Below the pieces are notes generated by a model. It searched no databases. It was not told where the DNA came from and worked only from the letters and a program-made list of their open reading frames with translations. Below are positions 19,721 through 32,852 of a stretch of DNA of 64,000 nt, piece after piece. The stretch's first letter is position 1. The number at the start of each line of letters is the position of its first letter. The DNA is from Haemonchus contortus (lineage: Eukaryota; Nematoda; Chromadorea; Rhabditida; Trichostrongylidae), in NCBI GenBank assembly GCA_000469685.2, contig LS997562.1, forward strand, positions 11,093,014-11,157,013. Reading direction: 5' to 3'. A program made the position numbers and the translations under genes.

Positions 19721-20013
19721 GACGTTGACGAGACTTCTTCTTCCATTGATTGCTAATAATAACAGAATGGAAGCTGAAAAATCTTTCCACATGGGTGGCT
19801 CTCAATGCCGCGATCAGCCTTGAGAAACCCTAACAATTCGCTTTTTTCGTAATTTCTGATTTTTTCGAGATACATAGAATATCCAGGGGAATTTCGAACA
19901 CTTGAGGATTTTTTTCCAAGACATGACGTCTTTTCGAGTAGACGTTTCCGAAGGCTGGCTCTCCGTATAATGATTTCGCTATTCCTAGAGAATTTACAGT
20001 ACTAAACCGCTTC

Positions 20014-20091
20014 AACCTTTTCTTCGGCTTCTCCCTTTTCACTTCCAATGGGAACCTTTTCTTCGGCTTCTCCCTTTTCACTTCCAATGGG
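20014..20091. repeat. 39-bp tandem duplication
   Basis: The block starting AACCTTTTCTTCGGCTTCTC is repeated once after exactly 39 bases (20014 and 20053). On the minus strand it gives a 13-residue duplication (FPLEVKREKPKKR) in a short open frame (20096-19830) of unknown meaning. The rest of 19251-22429 contains scattered open frames, the longest 162 codons at 21127-20639 minus, with no recognisable domain. Confidence 0.8.
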
Positions 20092-22429
20092 AACAAAAGA
20101 AAGATCTTGGTTTCTTCTTAGTTTTCGGAAAGGACTGATTTTCACACAGCGCCTTTTTTCACATAGCCTCCCTGAATGCTTTCAAGAAATGTTCAGGCAT
20201 TCGATACGTCAGAGTAATTTTTGACGGTAATTTGGATTGTTTTGTTTTCAAATTTTTGAAAAATTCAGTATCAAAGATTCATCAATATTAAATTTATGAC
20301 TGCAATGAAACTCAAACTTCTTGAAAACTCGACACCAATGGAATCGAGAGAAAATTATCTCAGAAGCTTTTTTCTAGTGAGTTTTTCCGAGATAAAGGGA
20401 ATCATGAGGATTTCACAAGAATTTACAAAATTTTTCTTGATATTTTGACGTCGGCTGACCCCGCGAGTCATTATTTGCCTTGTATGAAAAGTCTCTTTAC
20501 GTCTTGATTGAAAGTCGAGTGAGTTGCATGGCACATCTCTCTCCCAAATTGGACTTGAACTTATGGCACGCCTTTCCCAACAATCACTCGAGCATTTGCT
20601 GTTGTCTCCTTGGCAAAAATGTCCCCTCACTTGCCCTCCTAGATATCGAACAACCAAGGAATTACCTCCAAGTATACCGTAAAGCGATTTTCGTGTTTTG
20701 AGCCACCTTCTTTATCGATTACTAACTTCACATAGCATATACATAGAGGAGAAATTGTAGCACACGCCTTCCTGATTTGTATCCAACTTAGCCGATTGGA
20801 ATGTGAGAAACTACACTCTAACTCATAGCTTATTCCAAAATTACATTCTCCCACAAGTATCCACAATCGAGAACATTCAGAAAACCCTATACACAAAGTA
20901 ATCAATACATTTAACATTCCCATGGTACAACAATGAGGAAACGTACTTAAAACTGGAGCTTTACCGATTCCCAAAAGCCGATTCCCTGATTGGCCGTATG
21001 TACAAGTTTCGGAAAAACCAAGAACTCCTCTGGAATGGCTGAAGAAAATAGGCGTCGTCATAGATAACTTAGGACCATCATAGAACTCGCAACTTTCCGG
21101 CACGAATTTGGTCTGCCCCAAACCCATTCACCTGCTCTTATTCGAATCCTATGAGTTACCGTGACTCTTTATCACCTCTCCCTACAACTTCCCTCAATCA
21201 TTAGCCTATGGACCAAACATTTTGCTCCATTCCGTACTGCTTTTTAAACGATTACTTGTTTCAGTACCATAACTAGGTTCATCCTGAATGTGAATGTAAA
21301 CAAGACAAAAGAGCCATAAGATGCCTTATACCGTAGGATACCCAGCGAGGAGCGCTGCGTCTATGCCTCATGAACTCTCGACTAGTTCACCTGACCAGTG
21401 AGTCGTAAAACAACTCAGCGGCCGGCAACGGCTTGATTACTCTCATTGCGTTCCTGTAGTGGCGACTCTGACAGCTCTCATCGCAATCAGCTGTTCGACC
21501 AACAATTAGAACTTGCTATGGAAACGCGCGGCGCCATCGTTGCTATTCCTATTCATGCTGATTACGAGCCTATGGCTGTTTCCACACCGTTGGCAAAGCT
21601 CTGTTTGCTCCGTCAGCGGAATTCTGATTGTAACTGCTTTCATTTAATTTGCAGTAACCACCTGTTCATCTAGGACAACAATGACTATGATATTCTGTAG
21701 GGCATAGTTACTGGTTGCTGCTACCGTAACCTATTCTGAACGAAAAGCCTTTTGTATTTGAAGTTTTCATTTCCTCTCCCATTGTTGCTATCAGAAAAAG
21801 TTAATCGATTGAAAAAAAACCAGGCAAAACTAACCAGTTCTTGGTATGCGCCACTCACTCGACTCCCTCTCAGTCTCGCACAATCTTTGAGCCTTAGGTT
21901 TATACACATACCAGATCCCCCCGGAATTTTTACTAGACATTTTCAGCAACCGAACCACTCAATCTGGAACTTTCTGGTTTGAATAAAACATATTAATCGG
22001 CACAAGCACTCTCCAAGGCCCTAAGGAATTACTTTCGGGGTGATTAGGAAGTTAGTAACCAGCTTAGTAACAAAAAAGACCCAATATTTACGTTGAACTG
22101 AATCGAATTCCCATGAGTATTGAAAATTCGACTGACATGACGAGAAGCTTGCTGTGGCCTTCTGAGATGACCACCTAGCCCGCCTTGACCACAGCGCAAT
22201 TTCCATCATGCGCTCATCGAAATCCAATCGTTTTTGACTACCAAACTGTATCCGATCTACTGATTCGGAACGACTCATGAGCATAGTTTTTTGTTACAAT
22301 TTGATATGGTTCACATTCCTCACTAATAACTTCTCATTAACCATGGAAATGCGCCTGTAGAAAAAAGCTCAATTTCACACCAAGGATTCCTGTTAACCCA
22401 CGTGCTCTAGGTAATCAGGTGAGAAAAGT

Positions 22430-22854
22430 GGAGCTGCTCAATCTTTTTTCGCAGTTTTTTTTAAGATAATTACATCTTAATATCGGATTAATGCCCAAAG
22501 TTATCGGCATCGGGGAATGCCGATAATACTACTCAGAAAAAACATACATTTCTTCTCAATGCGGATATTGATTCGGTTTCGTTTAGCAACAACAACCTTT
22601 TCATATGCGGCTCTCAGCTGAAGCAAACGATACATGTTCCTTTTGTATTCTCAATCCCCTTCCCCCGTTATCTCTCTTCTCTCTGGGCCTCCTGCCCGTA
22701 TCGAACAATACAGATTTTTCACCCCAATATACGGAGAAGTATATGTCTTTTTGGAATAGTACTGCCATTCTCCGATGCCGATAATTTGAATCGTTTCTGC
22801 AATATTAGGATGTAATTATGCACAAAAAAACAGAAAGAAGACTGAGCAGCTCTA
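22430..22854. mobile_element. non-autonomous inverted-repeat element (MITE)
   Basis: Ends around GAGCTGCTCA (22431-22440) and its reverse complement (22843-22852) begin inverted repeats of about 70 bp, including ATAATTACATCTTAATAT / ATAATTACATCCTAATAT. Further in, TTATCGGCATCGG occurs on both sides in opposite orientation. The total is about 425 bp and has no transposase. The target duplication is not clear, so the family is undetermined. Confidence 0.75.
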
Positions 22855-23607
22855 CCTCCCCCAGTTAGGTATTCAGAGTGTGAAAAGTAACCGGAATCCC
22901 TAGTCCGAAACCAAACAATTCTTTTCTACAGATACATTCCCCATTGGCTAGACCGTAAGCCGAGCCCCCCCCCCTCTTCCCCCTTTTCTTTCATAAGTAT
23001 GACACAATCATAAGTATGACTGGATTATCATCATTCAATCGACTAATTAAGGTAGGGTTCTGAGACATTGGTAGCGACATGATCTTCGGGAAGTGAACCA
23101 AAATGGGGGGAGGGAGGAGGGGGTTATAGATAAACGACAAACTTGATTGCATCCATGCTCTGTCTCTAGCTGCCACTATATGAATATCTATCTGTTATTC
23201 AATTTCTTGGACCATGAGCGATCACTTCGCTCCGCTAAAACTTCGAATCGATGGAGGGTAAGCATTCTAAATGAGCAACACCCAGGGCAGTAGTACCTTG
23301 AACAATTGGGTGCCTCCAAACAATCAATAACCCTTTTTCGCAGATTATGACTAAACCTAGTACAAAAACAGAAAACTCTCTAGCAATAGGAGAAGAGAGA
23401 CTAGAAGTTTTCCTGGGCTCCACCCATTACGACATGCTCCTTTGACCGAGGCGAACAATTGGTCGAACACCATTTATGCTTACTGGTAGAACATGAAAAT
23501 TTGTATCAACCAAACTGCTCAAAACCTTTTGATAAATCAAAAAGGGCAGGCTTTGCTGAGTTGAAACTCGTCCACGTATAAATACTGACCACTTGCCCAA
23601 ATGTAAC
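22855..23607. other. spacer, no gene seen
   Basis: It includes a C-homopolymer tract near 22967-22979 and a purine-rich stretch near 23104-23122. Only short unsupported open frames are present. Confidence 0.3.
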
Positions 23608-24873
23608 TATTAGGTTGAGTCATAAGTCCTCGGACAAAATGATAGTGATGACTTCTAGCGATCATAACTTTTGAAAGAGGTGACGAAAATGAACGTGCGA
23701 GGCATTGTTAGATAGGATATGGAAAGCTCTTCCGAACGCATACTGGAGAAGGCACCTAGCTGTTTCCTTTCCAGCAACTATGCCTCATGATTTCAAGCCG
23801 TCGCAACTCCACATCCGCAACACCATCATATTTATTTTTTTATCTGGCCATGAACCCGCGGCAATCGATAGAGGTATGAAGGATGTTCACATGCAGGAGA
23901 CGTACAATTTACAAGTGGCACCAGAAGTTCACATCGGGCGACTATTCCGTCGAAAATGAAGACCGTCCGGGACGCTCAATGAAGTTGGATTTGAAGGTGC
24001 TGCGGAGCCAGGTGGAAGCCGATCCGTATCAAACTACTCGTGAAGTGGCAGTCACCCTTGGAGAGTCAGTACACAGTTCTTCGTGGATTGAAGTCAATCG
24101 ACAAGGTGCGAAAGCTCGGTCCATAGACGCCTCATACTTTGAAGCAGTATGACATAGACCGCCGCGACGACGTGGCACTTTCTCTCCTCACGCTCAAGGG
24201 CACCACACGTGGCTCGAGTACCTAGTCACCAGGGTTGCGAAGTCGAACCTCTACTCTAACGTTCACCGGCGTGCTCAGTGGATTGACAAAGGTGCGCATG
24301 CAGAAGACTCCCCCAAACCCAAAGTACACGCCAAGGAGGCTATGCTCTGATTCTGGTGGAGCGCTCTCCGTGTCGAATAATGGGAGCTGCTAGACGAAGG
24401 ATGCACAGTGACCGCACACGTCTATATTACGCAACTAAGGAATTTGAAGGCGAATCTCGAAGCTACACGTCCACAGCAGCACAAAGTTCACTTCCAGCGC
24501 GACAACGCTCGCCCTCACATTGCAAGAACGACCAAAACTGTACTGACGAATTTCGGCAGGACAAGTTTACCACACCAACCTTGTTCCTCAGACTTGGATC
24601 CCTCGAATTACCACCTTTTTCCCCATCTTCAACGTCATCTGGATGGTCAGGACTTTCAAACCCGCGACGACATCAAAATGGCACTGGTGCACTTCTCCAA
24701 GGGCCAGCTTCCGGCGTTCTAAAGCAAGGGCATCTCCGATTTGCCCAAGCATTGGCAGAAGACCATCGATGCCAATGGGGCATATTTCAAATGATTCACT
24801 ATTGTCGTTTAGAAATTGTAAGATAAATATTATCATTGCCAATTTGTCCGAGGACTTATGACTCAACCTAATA
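23608..24873 (+). mobile_element. mariner transposon, full length but dead
   Basis: The element is 23610-24871 (1262 bp), flanked by the TA target duplication (23608-23609, 24872-24873). The terminal inverted repeats begin TTAGGTTGAGTCATAAGTCC and match for about 29 bp at both ends. The size, TA duplication and transposase remnants agree with the Tc1/mariner superfamily. Confidence 0.93.
23883..24790 (+). pseudogene. decayed mariner transposase
   Basis: The DDE transposase of the element at 23610, in pieces. The N-terminal helix-turn-helix part (RTIYKWHQKFTSGDYSVE, RPGRS, EADPYQTTREVA) is read from 23883. The frame then shifts near 24070 (STVLRGLKSIDKVRKL continues in another frame). The C-terminal part has QRDNARPHIA, the second catalytic aspartate block, and CSSDLDPSNYHLFPHL, the third (about 24500-24620). 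In-frame stops and frameshifts occur in the middle, where the first catalytic aspartate should be. No activity is possible. Confidence 0.9.
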
Positions 24874-27827
24874 GAAAGCCAGCCTTTGAAGTCGCGTATG
24901 GTCGGCCCAAGCTCAAAAACTGGCTATCAGTTACCAGTACTACCACGTTGGGAATCTCGCAAGTGAATCAAAACGCTGAGTCCATAACCATGATCAATAA
25001 TCATCCAGTCTATCAAGAGTTCCGATAAAATGACTCATACGTAAATTACTGCCGGTCTATGACGCAATAGGTAAGGGCTACCAAGCCGATGACGGATTTA
25101 AGCTGTGGTTATCTAAGAATAGAAGCAATTTCGTACATTCTCAAGAAGTACTGCAAGTAAAAACATCCTAAAAGCACTGAAGTGGAATGAATATGCGCTG
25201 AAGCGGCGGTGTACTTGTGGTCCCGAACACGTAAGTACTTATACCAGTTATATACGTCATGTATGGCATTATTTTCGTACTCAAAACAGCGGCTAAACTG
25301 GGCGCGATTTTGTCACTTACTGTTTAGGAGCAAGTTTTTACTCTTTACTTTTTGGACCTGTTCTAAAAGTACCCATTTTGAGCGCACTACTTTTCAGTTT
25401 CATTACCAACTTTGAGGCCTACCATTTAGTAGGTTTTACTGTTTACCTTATACATCTATTTTGAGGGTTCCCATTGGGTGCATCTGTTCTAAAAGATGAA
25501 TGGTTCAAACAATCACTGACTTGGCAGTCGAAAGCCGACAGGGTTACATTAAGCCGATTTCCACCACCTTCTATTTCAATTGTATCGAATTCTTTGACAG
25601 AATCTCTTTGCTTTCCACAAATATAATCGATTTCTTCTCTCATCTCTTAGCCTCTGAATGACTACTTCAATAAAAGGAGTCGAGTCACGCGAGTCAGTCA
25701 ATCGTGAGTTGGATGACTTTAGGTTCTTCGTTTGATTGCCCTAATCAAATCGCTTTCATCAGACCTACTTATTCATTCAGAAACTAGTTTATCAGGGATA
25801 TCCAAATGTAGCGCTTCAACTTGGCACCTGCAAGCGGAGTCTCCATCTCAAGCCCCTGCTTATCTTCAAGCTGAGACATGTAGACGGAAATTTCCAATTA
25901 GGTCACTGTCGGCATTCACTCCTTTTCATAGCGTAATTCAAAGTACAGGCCTCCGCCTCCAGCTGATCGTCACCCCTGTGTGGCAGTTTGGATAATTCTT
26001 CCATATCCAGTGCTTAACAATAGAGCTCTTTGAGTCTTGATCAAGAATGGACTTAGTTTTCTTAATCTCTTCGAACCCGTCACTTCGTGAACTTGATTTT
26101 CGATTCTCGTACTTATTACCTACATTGGCCATGTCACTTCCGCTCGCTCATTCCCATAATAGACCAATGAACTTACCTATTTCCGCTTTTAGAAATATTC
26201 GTAGCCCAACATGTACCCGCCTGCTTCCCAACCTACTAGGAGGTACACATTCAAGAGACTATTTCTATTTATGGGTACCACGCGACAAACGGAAATGAAC
26301 ACAACACAACAGATTACGCTGTACACATATGCTTACTCGTTGTTCAGTGTACCACTCTATATGCCAGATCTCAATAGGCTATTGTTCTTCAATATTTCTC
26401 ATCCCTTTCTGGTTGCATAAGTGTTTTATAACATAATCCCGAACACCTCATTCAATTCTTCCCATACTTCTTCTCTTTCTAGGTGCTCCCAGAAAACTAG
26501 AAAACTCCCAAATCCTATGCTTTCCTCATGCCAATTCATTCAACATAATTCTTCTATTGCTTTACTCTTCTCAATAAAGCCCTATCGATGGAAATCATTC
26601 CTATAACAATTTTCCGCTAGAGCAGTGCACCTGTTCAAAAAGCCGATATTCCCTCGCATTTAGGAACTCGCATGTAGCTCCATAGGCTGTGGACTTTCAA
26701 GTGAAAGGAAGCCACTCTATTTTTTGGAAGTTTTTGCCTAATTTCACTTCAACTACACACGCTCCACATTAATGACACCCAATTACAATCACAACACAGT
26801 TAGCAGACAGTTAAGGGAAAGAAAGAATTGGAAAAAGGCAAAATCATGATTTCGCATGACCGAATGCTTATGTATAGCATCATTTCAACATGAACATTTC
26901 ATAACGCACGTTACACCATTGCAATTATTTTACCGTTCGCTCTTCGAAAATAGTAGGATGTTCTTAATGTGGTTTGAATCATTGATAACCATAATTACTA
27001 TAGAAACACCTCCTACTGTGGCTAAGTTAAAAATAGAAATCTTGTTTCTGAAGGAAGAAATCCTCTCTTCCTCTCCGAAAACATCAGATTTTTACGAAGA
27101 CAAATTCCACTTCTTAGACGACTTTTTTTTATTTTGCATTCAAGGAACTTATTACTAGTGCCTATGCTCCTTTTTTTCTTAACTCCGCCTGTACTTCACA
27201 GAAGGTGGGCGTGATCCGACATATCCCTCGAGTAATAATTAGTTCAAGGTTCTGTAAGATTTGTCCCTGACACAAAGGTAGAAGAGCTTGAATCTTTTTT
27301 TTTTCAGAAATTAGGTCTTATCAAAAGTAATTAGGGGATCATTCCCTGATGATTCAGTATGTATGGTAGTTGAGAAAAGTTGAAGCTAACATAAATGTTG
27401 GAAAACTCCGTGATGTAGTCTGATAGCCTAAATGCAGTACAAAACGCATCCGAACACAAAAGAAAAAAAAGTACCATTAATCTTGTGACATTTCAGAAAT
27501 CTTAACATCAAACGGCGGAAAGAAGGCAGAAATTCGATTTTACGAGTCAGATTGTTTTTAGAAGAATAGGTGTACGTACTCATCTCAACCTTAACCTCCA
27601 AAGGTTCATGTTACGTGATCTCCAAAAATTTTTGAGACCTTTCTGTCTGTTTTCCGCAAGGAATCCCGAAGCACTATGGAAAGCTGGACTTTCTTTTCAA
27701 TATCGTCGATAAATATACATTTTTTTGTACTCCTGATGTCGTCCTTGTCGCTACTTGAATGACCACTTTACTAGCCAGTTTTGAGAAAATAAGTGATGGA
27801 AAACTTCCTTATACTACATTCTTGCAG
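24874..27827. other. gene-poor spacer
   Basis: No gene is supported. Open frames of 60-100 codons (for example 26856-27158 plus) show no domain and have unremarkable composition. No RNA gene was recognised. Confidence 0.3.
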
Positions 27828-27830
27828 TGA

Positions 27831-30067
27831 ATGGTGACGAGGGAAACGCCAGTAAGTAATCAAATGCTTCGGTCCCTCTGTGGATGCCGAACAAACCGAG
27901 TGGACGACAAAGACGTCATCGTCGTTGAAGACTACCGTAACACGGTAAGATTTCCTTGCATCCACCTTCCGAGCCAGAAACTACAACCAACGCAGGCTGC
28001 CTCATTAGGAGAGCACTTCAATATCTTGTCAAAAGGGTAGAAAACCTATTTTATAGGTTTATAGGGGAACTGATTCCTTTTTTGGAGAAGCGGAGATCAA
28101 TATCCCGTCTTACAACCCGAAATCGACTTATACTTCAGAACCACTACAACTTGCCTGCTGATCGTGCAATGGAAAGACACCTCTCATCAATCCTTGCCAA
28201 ATTTATTACCGGCCAAATACATGCTGAAAATAAAGCTGTCGATAGTGAACGGATCTCAATTTGACTAATGGGCCCCACATTTGAAGATATTGGGCCCAGG
28301 GTACAACTGTGAGGAGATACTACCCGTTTCTGTTAGCTTGCGATGGAAAGGCATACAGTGGTCACTTCTCACCCAGGTTTGATCCACGACGGGTAATCTA
28401 CCTAGTAAAAAGAGGACTTCAGCATTACTAAGAAGATCTTGTCTAGTGTGAACCCTATTCTGAAATCAGTTGGTACTCCAGCTTCATAAGAAATCCATTT
28501 AGGTATTCCTGTATACTTCAAATAAAGTTCTCAGTCGTTCACTAGTCGGAGCTTTGCTCACGTCATTGGAAAAAATGAACTTGAAGCTGGTCCAGGCAGC
28601 GATGATCAGCCCGAGCCAAGAGATCCTCAAGGTTGGTCTTTTCTGAATTCCTACAGTATTATTGTTTTGGAAGAGCTGTGACCATTGTCGCTGTTATAAT
28701 ACTACACATAAGGCCCGGTCTTCAAAACCCACGTTCAAATCTCCCTCCCAACATTTCTCCCATCGTTCCAGAGTCAACTAGCTAGAAAAGAGTACAATCA
28801 CTCGTACTTGCATTGCCCCACCCCTTTTCCAAACTTCATGTCTAAACCACGTAGATATTCAAGTGTTCTCCTGATACTGACAATGAGATGTCGAAGTATG
28901 ATAACCCTTCAAAAGTAGTTGATCGACGATAAACCCCTTACATTTCACATTGTCAATTTGGTGAAATGGACCGTAGCAGTACTCCCAACAGAGAAAGAAG
29001 TTCTACCAAGTTCATTTCACCGACATAAATACAGTTCTCTTGAAAAATTAGGTTTTTTTCATTAAGCCCGAAAAGATGCCGATTCCAGAAATCAGCAATT
29101 CTCAAGAAAGTCGGACGCCAGAAGGAAGTATGCCTGATATCCCTATGGCGTGGAGACGATTCATTCAAACATGTTCACAATGCAGCCACACGATTTTGCA
29201 GAGAGTACGCCTTTGTTCTGGGTGAGTGAAGTAATCGTTGGGGTCGATGCAAATGAAAAATTAGGGGGAGAAATTCAGTAAAAGGCAGAGAGTAGAAGTA
29301 ACTAATCTGAGCGCGCAACACATAAATTTCTCAAAAAGTCCTCCCATGAGTCCTATGAGTTGACATCACAAGAAAATCGCCGAAATCTTAGTGGCAACCA
29401 TTTCTCTTCCAGTGGTGGTAACCAGTACGTCGACCTTATCGTGGATACTTTCAGATGTCGACATTGCTATGACAGAGTCCACGAAATCAACACGAAAGGA
29501 AGCGGAGCTGTGGATACCGTGAGTTCACATCACTTTGGAACTTTCTCAATTTTGAATTTGTTATCACGAGGAAGAAGAGAGAGAGATTCTTACGGTGTTC
29601 TGATAGAAGCTCCGGCGACCAGATTTGAGTTGCGCGCAGGAATCAGTGACTGGGTCGGTCACTGAGGCACTCAGGAGCTCCCACCCATGCCCTCGACCAT
29701 ATGCTTCAGAAAGCGCAATGACAATAAACGTAATGATTTCAGAACACCGGCATCAATACCAACTACAACGATCACTCCCGCAGATAACGTCGGAAACGCA
29801 GAGCCCATCACCATCGAGCAACCACCCAATTTAGAAGAAGAGATTCCGGCTCCAGCTGGTGATGTCGATCCAGCTGTAATTTTGCCCAATGTTGTACAAG
29901 ATCCTGAAGATGTTATTCTTGTTCGAGAAAGTTCTACGGCTGACACTGTGCCCGTAGGTGATACGGTTGATCGCATGACTCCACCAAATCACGAGTTACC
30001 TGAATTACAGGCTCCTGAAGCAATAGGAAACCACGCACCTGCACCTCCTGCTACCAATGGCGTCTGA
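27831..30067 (+). CDS. unrecognised multi-exon gene with paired CxxC motifs
   Basis: Likely exons are 27831-27944, 28535-28631, one around 29067-29221, 29413-29518 and 29675-30067. The start lies four bases behind a TTGCAG acceptor, fitting trans-splicing. Exon 1 reads LRSLCGCRTNRVDDKDVIVV. The third and fourth exons together give CSQCSHTILQ and FRCRHCYDRVHEI, two CxxC pairs about 28 residues apart, suggestive of a zinc ribbon. The last exon (131 codons) is acidic and proline-rich, ending PPATNGV. The phases of exons 2 and 3 do not fit if the full third exon is used; a shortened third exon (to about 29123) fits but drops the first CxxC pair. So alternative splicing, an unseen small exon or a modelling error remains. 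No family was recognised. Confidence 0.5.
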
Positions 30068-32852
30068 AACCTTTTCTCTACTACTTCGCTTACATTTTCT
30101 TTCGCTCTGTTCACTCCTTTCTTTTGTGCCAATATCTAACCGTCTACCTTTTTCATTTGAATGATCCAGGACTTTCATCCAAGAAAACTTGTGAGTACTT
30201 TTTTTTGCATTGTGTATAGGATACAGGATTACCTCTGTGAGCGTTGGCTAACCTGCGAGTAACTTTGAGATTGACTTTGTATTACTATATTCCGAAAATT
30301 ATGTCAGATTCCCGAAAGGCAGAGATCGCATAATACAAAATGGATGTTGACGACGCGCTCAGAAATAGGCACAAGTCAGCCGTAAAAGTGTCAGTTCAGA
30401 CAACCTCCTAGTCGACCCTACAAATACCGTAGTCTACCATCAATAACTACAAAATCGTCAACTCTAGATAGATTTAAATTTAGCAGATGAGTATTTGAGA
30501 TCTCGAAAGTTTCTGTCTTCAGCATTTCTGCAGCGATCTCTGCCTTTCACCTGAGCGATTCCATATATTTATATGAAACTGTCAAGTTCTGAATTACCCT
30601 TTCGCGCTGAGGCTCTCCGAATCTCATTTGTTGTGTGCTAGGTATCCCACTACATAAGCATGAAGTGATATTCAGAAAGCCCCTACTCAGAACGGCAATA
30701 CAGTCGTGTATACCTCCAAATAATCGTGAAATGATGTATAAAATGTTCTAAATTTATATATCGTTTGATTACTCTGTTTGGTGATTTGACACTCTTTATC
30801 GATTACCTATTGTCTGGTATTTTCAGCGATGATCAGAATGATTTGCTTTTTTTGGAAGTAAATCTTTTAGCAAATAAGCCAGTGGTTATCGAGTCTGTGC
30901 TTCAAAGGTGGTCGGTGAAGAAAAGGGAACAGACAGCCTATAACTAATCTTGAAGACCGAACACGAGATTGAACATGCAACAGGTTCTAATTCACCGGCA
31001 AAATGATCTTTGAGGTCCCAGCACATGATCACATGTACAAAAGAAAATACTCGAAAGGAATGTAACACGTGGATATTGAAGATATTTAGTCGAATATGGA
31101 CTGAAAAGACTGCTCACCTGGTGGGCATCATAGTTCCTCCGGTTGGCTTTTGCTAACTCCGTTCAAGTTTCCCATAACGCTCCACCGCTCCTTCAAACAT
31201 TGAAAAAAGATCAATGTCCAATCTGCTCCATAACAAAAACTCGAAAAACCTGGTGGCGTTAAGTACTATCTATGAAATAACTCTCATAATTGGCCTGTGC
31301 TGTAGCTCGCGCTCTCAAGTAAACAACCAAGGAACACGACGAGCTGGGCTCGAGTTCCCATCACCAGCTTGTAAGCTTTGGACGTTACCCTGCACTACTT
31401 AGCTATCCATTTATGCCAGATATGATTTCACATTCCGTTGCTACTATCCAGACACTTTTAGCTTACGTCAGCGCCAGTTTTTAGGGTACCTCGCGAATCT
31501 GTTCAAAGCAAGCGCGTTGAGTAGGATGTAAATCACAAAACTTGACCTTCAAAAAACAGACTTCTCCAACAAGATCCACTAAACGCTATACGCACTATGA
31601 AACCATGAAACATGGAAAAGATTCTTCCCCTAGAGAGCGTCTAATATGTGAAGATCCTAAATTTTAAACTTTCACGTCAAGTGTTATTTCATAGGGAAAT
31701 TGATTTTCGTAACATCAGGGCAAACAGGATAACGTCCAATTCTGAGCAGATACAACTTCCCAGACATATTTCCAAAAAACTATTCTGACTGCAGGCACTG
31801 TTAATAAAGTATGCGGTCAAATTTCTAAATTTATTTTGTTGATTATGTCATTAGGGCATTTCAACAGGCATGACGCGCTGAATAAATAAAGATATTTAAA
31901 TGTGAAGATAAACACACAAGGAAACACCAGAGAAGCAAAGCTTTTTTGCAGATTTATTCAATAAAAATTCTTATTACTCTGAATTCACTTAATAAAGTCA
32001 ATAGTTCGAGCAGTAAATGCAACATGAATCGAAAGGCTTAAAGACTTCGTAGAACGCTGTCAGTCGATTTTCCAGTCATCGCAATGCCTAACAGATCCAT
32101 GAGCACAGACGTAATGCCTAAGCTTGACATCGATTTGAAAAAAAAAAAAACCCCTTATACAGAACAATTGATACCATCAAATGCAGTAAAAAGGAGCATG
32201 AACATCGTTACTGATACAAAATGAGAAAGGGAATCAGCATGCATAAACTAGGAACACTACTTTACGACACTACTTCATCTATTTACACTCGCTACGAAAA
32301 GAATTTGAGCCGCAAATTGTCTAACAACGTGACTTTTTACGGTCTTCGTCGTGATAGGTAGGGAGAGGAATGCCTGAAATAGCACCAAATATATTGTTGA
32401 TGTATTATTGTCGTATTCAGCATATCCAAAAATCAAATCAACTGTCGCATTGTGATTTCTCGTCCACCCAGTTAAAATAGACCTCCTTTGCTCTACCCTC
32501 CTCGGATCTTTCGTACCACCCAGCTGAGAAAATGCTCGATGGCGTTTCCTGCACTACAGTATACATTGCCTCTTCATACAGGTAAAGGCTACGAGCGAGT
32601 GGCCCTGACATTTCAATGATAGATTTGGTACTTTAGAAAATTACGCTGAAGCTTCTTTGTACTTTGTTAATTTGTTGAAAACTCGTCTTAATGTGATCCA
32701 ATGAGACTATCACAGTAGAAACTGTTTGTTAATGATCACAAAGAAACCACAATTAGTTATCACAGAAGAAAAACGAATGCTAGGTTATCACATTACAAGT
32801 TAGGTTATTATTACAAGAAAAACAACAGACCGATGATGCAAATAAAACGAAC
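30068..32852. other. spacer, no gene seen
   Basis: A short exon-like stretch (30165-30190) ends at a GTGAGT donor after the stop of the preceding gene and may be non-coding. AATAAA on the minus strand near 31960-31972 and in the following kilobase could serve the innexin transcript. Otherwise it is featureless. Confidence 0.3.

Noticed and set aside
20639..21127. 162-codon minus-strand open frame
   Set aside because: No similarity to a known family, no splice or promoter context and no domain; probably chance.
26856..27158. 100-codon plus-strand open frame
   Set aside because: AT-rich, no domain; ends in a T-tract. Likely chance.
27956..28264. 102-codon plus-strand open frame within an intron of the gene at 27831
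   Set aside because: It overlaps a good donor and the joined protein does not continue in phase.
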